The notes below the pieces were generated by a model that was given only the letters and a program-made list of their open reading frames with translations, did no database searches and was not told where the DNA came from. A stretch of DNA of 34,351 bases from Opitutia bacterium (lineage in GTDB: Bacteria > Verrucomicrobiota > Verrucomicrobiia > Opitutales > Opitutaceae), in assembly GCA_016199925.1 (NCBI GenBank), contig JACQFT010000119.1, positions 1-34,351 on the forward strand, read 5' to 3'. Positions 32,566 to 34,351 of the stretch are shown one piece after another. The stretch's first letter is position 1; every line of letters begins with the position of its first letter. The position numbers and the translations under genes are program-made.

Positions 32566-32629
32566 TGTGGGAGCGTGCTTGCACGCGACTCAGTGTGATG
32601 TGCGTGTCGCGACCAAGGTCGCTCCCACA
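32566..32629. repeat. Palindromic repeat, family B, copy 2
   Basis: Begins TGTGGGAGCGTGCTTGCACG and ends GCGACCAAGGTCGCTCCCACA. It is the same unit as 20937-20996 in reverse orientation. It lies in the 366-bp gap 32392-32757, which has no gene and is built mainly of families B and C. Confidence 0.75.
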
Positions 32630-32655
32630 AATACAGTGGAAGGGTTTCTGGAATG

Positions 32656-32731
32656 CCCCGGCGCTTGCTCCGGGGATCTTTATGCCGCGATTCAGCACGA
32701 TCCCCATCGCGGCATCAAGCCGCTCCTACGG
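32656..32731. repeat. Palindromic repeat, family C
   Basis: CCCCGGCGCTTGCTCCGGGG (32656-32675) is one hairpin. TTTATGCCGCGATTCAGCAC followed by GATCCCCATCGCGGCATCAA and GCCGCTCCTACGG forms a second. Related blocks occur at 11206 (GTAGGAGCGGCTTTATGCC), at 32509 (TAAGAGCGGC), and as CCGGGCGCTTGCTCCGG near 32538 and 15386. Confidence 0.7.
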
Positions 32732-32757
32732 TTTGCTGCAAGGGCTCCGGGTTCGTC

Positions 32758-33030
32758 TCACTCGCGGTGGTAGTAGAGAAGCGTCGCCACGACGCCGAGG
32801 AGCCACGTCGGCGCGTTCACCCAGAGTTGGTGGAACGGCACGCGGTAGTGCTGCACGAGCCAGATGACGGCGACGTGCTTGATCGCGATGAGCACCCAGC
32901 AGATGAAAATGAAACGCTCAACCTTCGGGTCGCGCGGCGTCGGCCGGCTGACCTGCACGTCGGCGATGAAGGCGTGGTCATACTCCGCGGGGTCGCGGGG
33001 CTCCTTGAAGTTGAACAGGTCGGCCAGCAT
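32758..33030 (-). CDS. Small hypothetical membrane protein
   Basis: A 90-residue protein with two hydrophobic segments (about residues 38-57, FIFICWVLIAIKHVAVIWLV, and about 70-86, APTWLLGVVATLLYYHRE). The N-terminus is soluble and charged (LFNFKEPRDPAEYDHAFIAD). I chose ATG at 33030 (MLADLFNF); the frame stays open far upstream but that sequence is antisense to a family D fragment and the hydroxylase gene. It follows the hydroxylase gene by 89 bp on the same strand and is probably its operon partner. No family recognised. Confidence 0.7.
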   Translation of the reverse strand: MLADLFNFKEPRDPAEYDHAFIADVQVSRPTPRDPKVERFIFICWVLIAIKHVAVIWLVQHYRVPFHQLWVNAPTWLLGVVATLLYYHRE

Positions 33031-33089
33031 CTGCCCGCACGATACGCGGTCCGACCAAAAAGAAAAGGCGGATGGCGTCGGGGGCGCAG

Positions 33090-33112
33090 GGCTTTCCGGT
33101 TTGCTCGCGCGA
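33090..33112. repeat. Family D end fragment
   Basis: GGCTTTCCGGTTTGCTCGCG matches the left end of the family D element at 27919 for 18 bases, then diverges. Only this end is present, between the hydroxylase gene and the small membrane protein. Confidence 0.55.
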
Positions 33113-33119
33113 GGAGGGC

Positions 33120-33974
33120 TCAGGCGTTGGCGCGGCGGCGCTTGACCATCCAGTCGGTGAAGCGGTCCGCCCAACGGATGACGAAGATCGGGCGGGGGTT
33201 GGTGAAGTTCTCCTCCAGCCATTTCTCGCCATTCTTGTAGAGATCCTTCGGGAACACCGCGGTGCCGAACACCCAGTCGGCGATCGGCAGCGTGAAGAAA
33301 CCGGAGATGGCCTCGTTGCTGTGGATGGCGGCGTGGTGGCGCAGGTGGAAGCTGTAGATGTGTTTCCAGAGCCAACCCATGCGCCGGCTCTCGACGAGCG
33401 GCGCCCAGACCTCGAACGGCCAGTGCTCGATCGCGTGGAAGACTTCGTAGAGGGTCAGCGAGGTCGTGAGCGCCATCAAACCGCCGGCAAACCACGGCAG
33501 CGACGGCATCGCCCACTGGAGGAGCGCGAAGACGGGCGTGAGGATGACGGCGAAGATCAGCATCGTATACCACGGGAAGAACGCGGCTTCCTGCTGGTGC
33601 GGCTCGGTGATCGGGTAGAGATTCTCCACGCACATCAGCTCGCGTCCGCCGGGCGAGCGCCGGCTGGTGATGCTGGTCAGGCTGTGGTGCAGCGTGTGCT
33701 GGCGGTAGAAGCGGCTGAGGAACGGCACCACCGGCTTGTGCAGCACGTAGCGGTGAAAGACGTATTCGATGAAGCACATGAAGAGGTGCAGTCCGAGAAA
33801 GGTGACGAGGTATTTCCACCAGCGGGCCGTCACCTGCACGTGCCAGACGGCGGCGGGGGCGAGCAGCCACAGGGCGCCGGCGCAGGCGACGAGCGAGAGG
33901 ACGACGGTGAGAGCGAACAGGGGGAGCGAGAACTCCTCCTGCTTTTCCGCGGGAGCGGGAGACGGTTTGGCCAT
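33120..33974 (-). CDS. Fatty acid hydroxylase/sterol desaturase superfamily protein
   Basis: A 284-residue integral membrane di-iron oxygenase. Histidine boxes are visible: HRYVLH (74-79), HTLHH (93-97), HAIEH in the middle of the protein, and HLRHH followed by HSNEAISG near the end. Four or more transmembrane helices are present (about 18-40, 53-72, 133-165). The family adds hydroxyl groups to lipids, carotenoids or sterols; the substrate here cannot be told. The start is ATG at 33974. A small membrane protein follows in the same direction. 33975-34251 upstream shows no gene and no promoter that I can defend. Confidence 0.92.
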   Translation of the reverse strand: MAKPSPAPAEKQEEFSLPLFALTVVLSLVACAGALWLLAPAAVWHVQVTARWWKYLVTFLGLHLFMCFIEYVFHRYVLHKPVVPFLSRFYRQHTLHHSLTSITSRRSPGGRELMCVENLYPITEPHQQEAAFFPWYTMLIFAVILTPVFALLQWAMPSLPWFAGGLMALTTSLTLYEVFHAIEHWPFEVWAPLVESRRMGWLWKHIYSFHLRHHAAIHSNEAISGFFTLPIADWVFGTAVFPKDLYKNGEKWLEENFTNPRPIFVIRWADRFTDWMVKRRRANA

Positions 33975-34251
33975 GAGAAAAGAAGCTGAGGTGGGAAAAG
34001 CGCGGAGCGGGCCGGGGGGAGGGAGGCGCCGCGCGGGTTGCAGTGAGAGGCGAACTCAAGCAGTTAATTTCACCCCTGTCCACCATCGGTTTCGCCGCTG
34101 GAAATTTTCCCAACTATTCTTGAACGCGAGAATCGGAGCCCGACGTTTTCCTGCCGCGCCCGGATGCACCAAGGCCGGAAACGGCCGCGCCGTTGGTCGG
34201 TCCCTTCGCCGCGGCCCGATGCTCCGGCGCCCGCTCCGGGTGGGTTTGGGT

Positions 34252-34340
34252 GGAGGGACCGGCTCCGTCCGGTCCGCGGATTGCGAAAAGACGGACGACA
34301 TTCTGCTGGCCAGCAGAATCCCTCCAAGGCGAAGCGATGG
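34252..34340. repeat. Palindromic repeat, family E, copy 2
   Basis: GGAGGGACCGGCTCCGTCCG, then AAAAGACGGACGACA, and the closing ATCCCTCCAAGGCGAAGCGATGG repeat the ordered blocks seen at 15274-15354. The inner hairpin TTCTGCTGGCCAGCAGAA (34301-34318) is perfect and unique to this copy. Confidence 0.7.
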
Positions 34341-34351
34341 TCGTGAGTTGC

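Overview
The window comes from a GC-rich chromosome, most likely a member of the Verrucomicrobia close to Opitutaceae. That placement rests on the mix of families: a large TonB-dependent receptor with a VVTGS-type N-terminus, a PEP-CTERM secreted protein, two DUF5069 proteins, a LytS/LytTR pair, DUF2891 and DUF1223 proteins, and many short palindromic intergenic repeats. It is inference, since no rRNA is present.

Layout. 1-762 is the N-terminal part of recA (minus strand, cut by the window edge), followed by DUF486 and DUF2891 genes. A CGWS glutaredoxin-like gene (2505-2840) converges on a sodium:solute symporter. 4646-6888 is a compact ECF41 sigma-factor operon: an AhpD-like carboxymuconolactone decarboxylase, the ECF41 sigma factor, and a PEP-mutase/isocitrate-lyase family enzyme. 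It is preceded by a sequence that fits the ECF41 promoter exactly. serA lies at 7233-8462. 8533-10587 is a relatively AT-rich restriction-modification island: a BamHI-family endonuclease, an overlapping HTH controller, and a divergent DPPF methyltransferase, with a perfect palindrome between the divergent genes. Then come a DUF5069 gene, a possible kinase-fold protein (minus), a membrane protein, a LytS-LytTR two-component pair, a 994-residue TonB-dependent receptor with a clear terminator, a PEP-CTERM protein and a Sel1-repeat/TonB-C protein. From 21064 to 26638 everything is on the minus strand: a second restriction-modification pair (SPPY methyltransferase then endonuclease), an RlmI-like methyltransferase, a RidA protein, a BadF/GlcNAc-kinase-type ATPase and a protein resembling those annotated as 3-methyladenine DNA glycosylase. 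The last third holds a DUF1223 protein, a PIN-domain gene with a truncated partner, upp, a penicillin acylase gene interrupted by one in-frame TGA, a second DUF5069 gene, and a small operon with a fatty-acid-hydroxylase family protein.

The most unusual feature is the set of short elements in the gene gaps. Two copies of one family (4494-4622 and 6896-7055), one copy of a second (22924-23039) and one of a third (26704-26834) have terminal inverted repeats and are each flanked by 12-14 bp direct repeats. They look like small non-autonomous mobile elements with long target-site duplications. No transposase is present in the window. Further palindromic families without clear duplications occupy most other gaps of more than 300 bp.

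The best candidates for new biology are the BamHI-like system (changed base-contact residue, unusual methyltransferase partner), the miniature elements with long target duplications, the possible kinase-fold protein at 11363-12448, and the apparently decaying toxin-antitoxin locus at 28032-28562.
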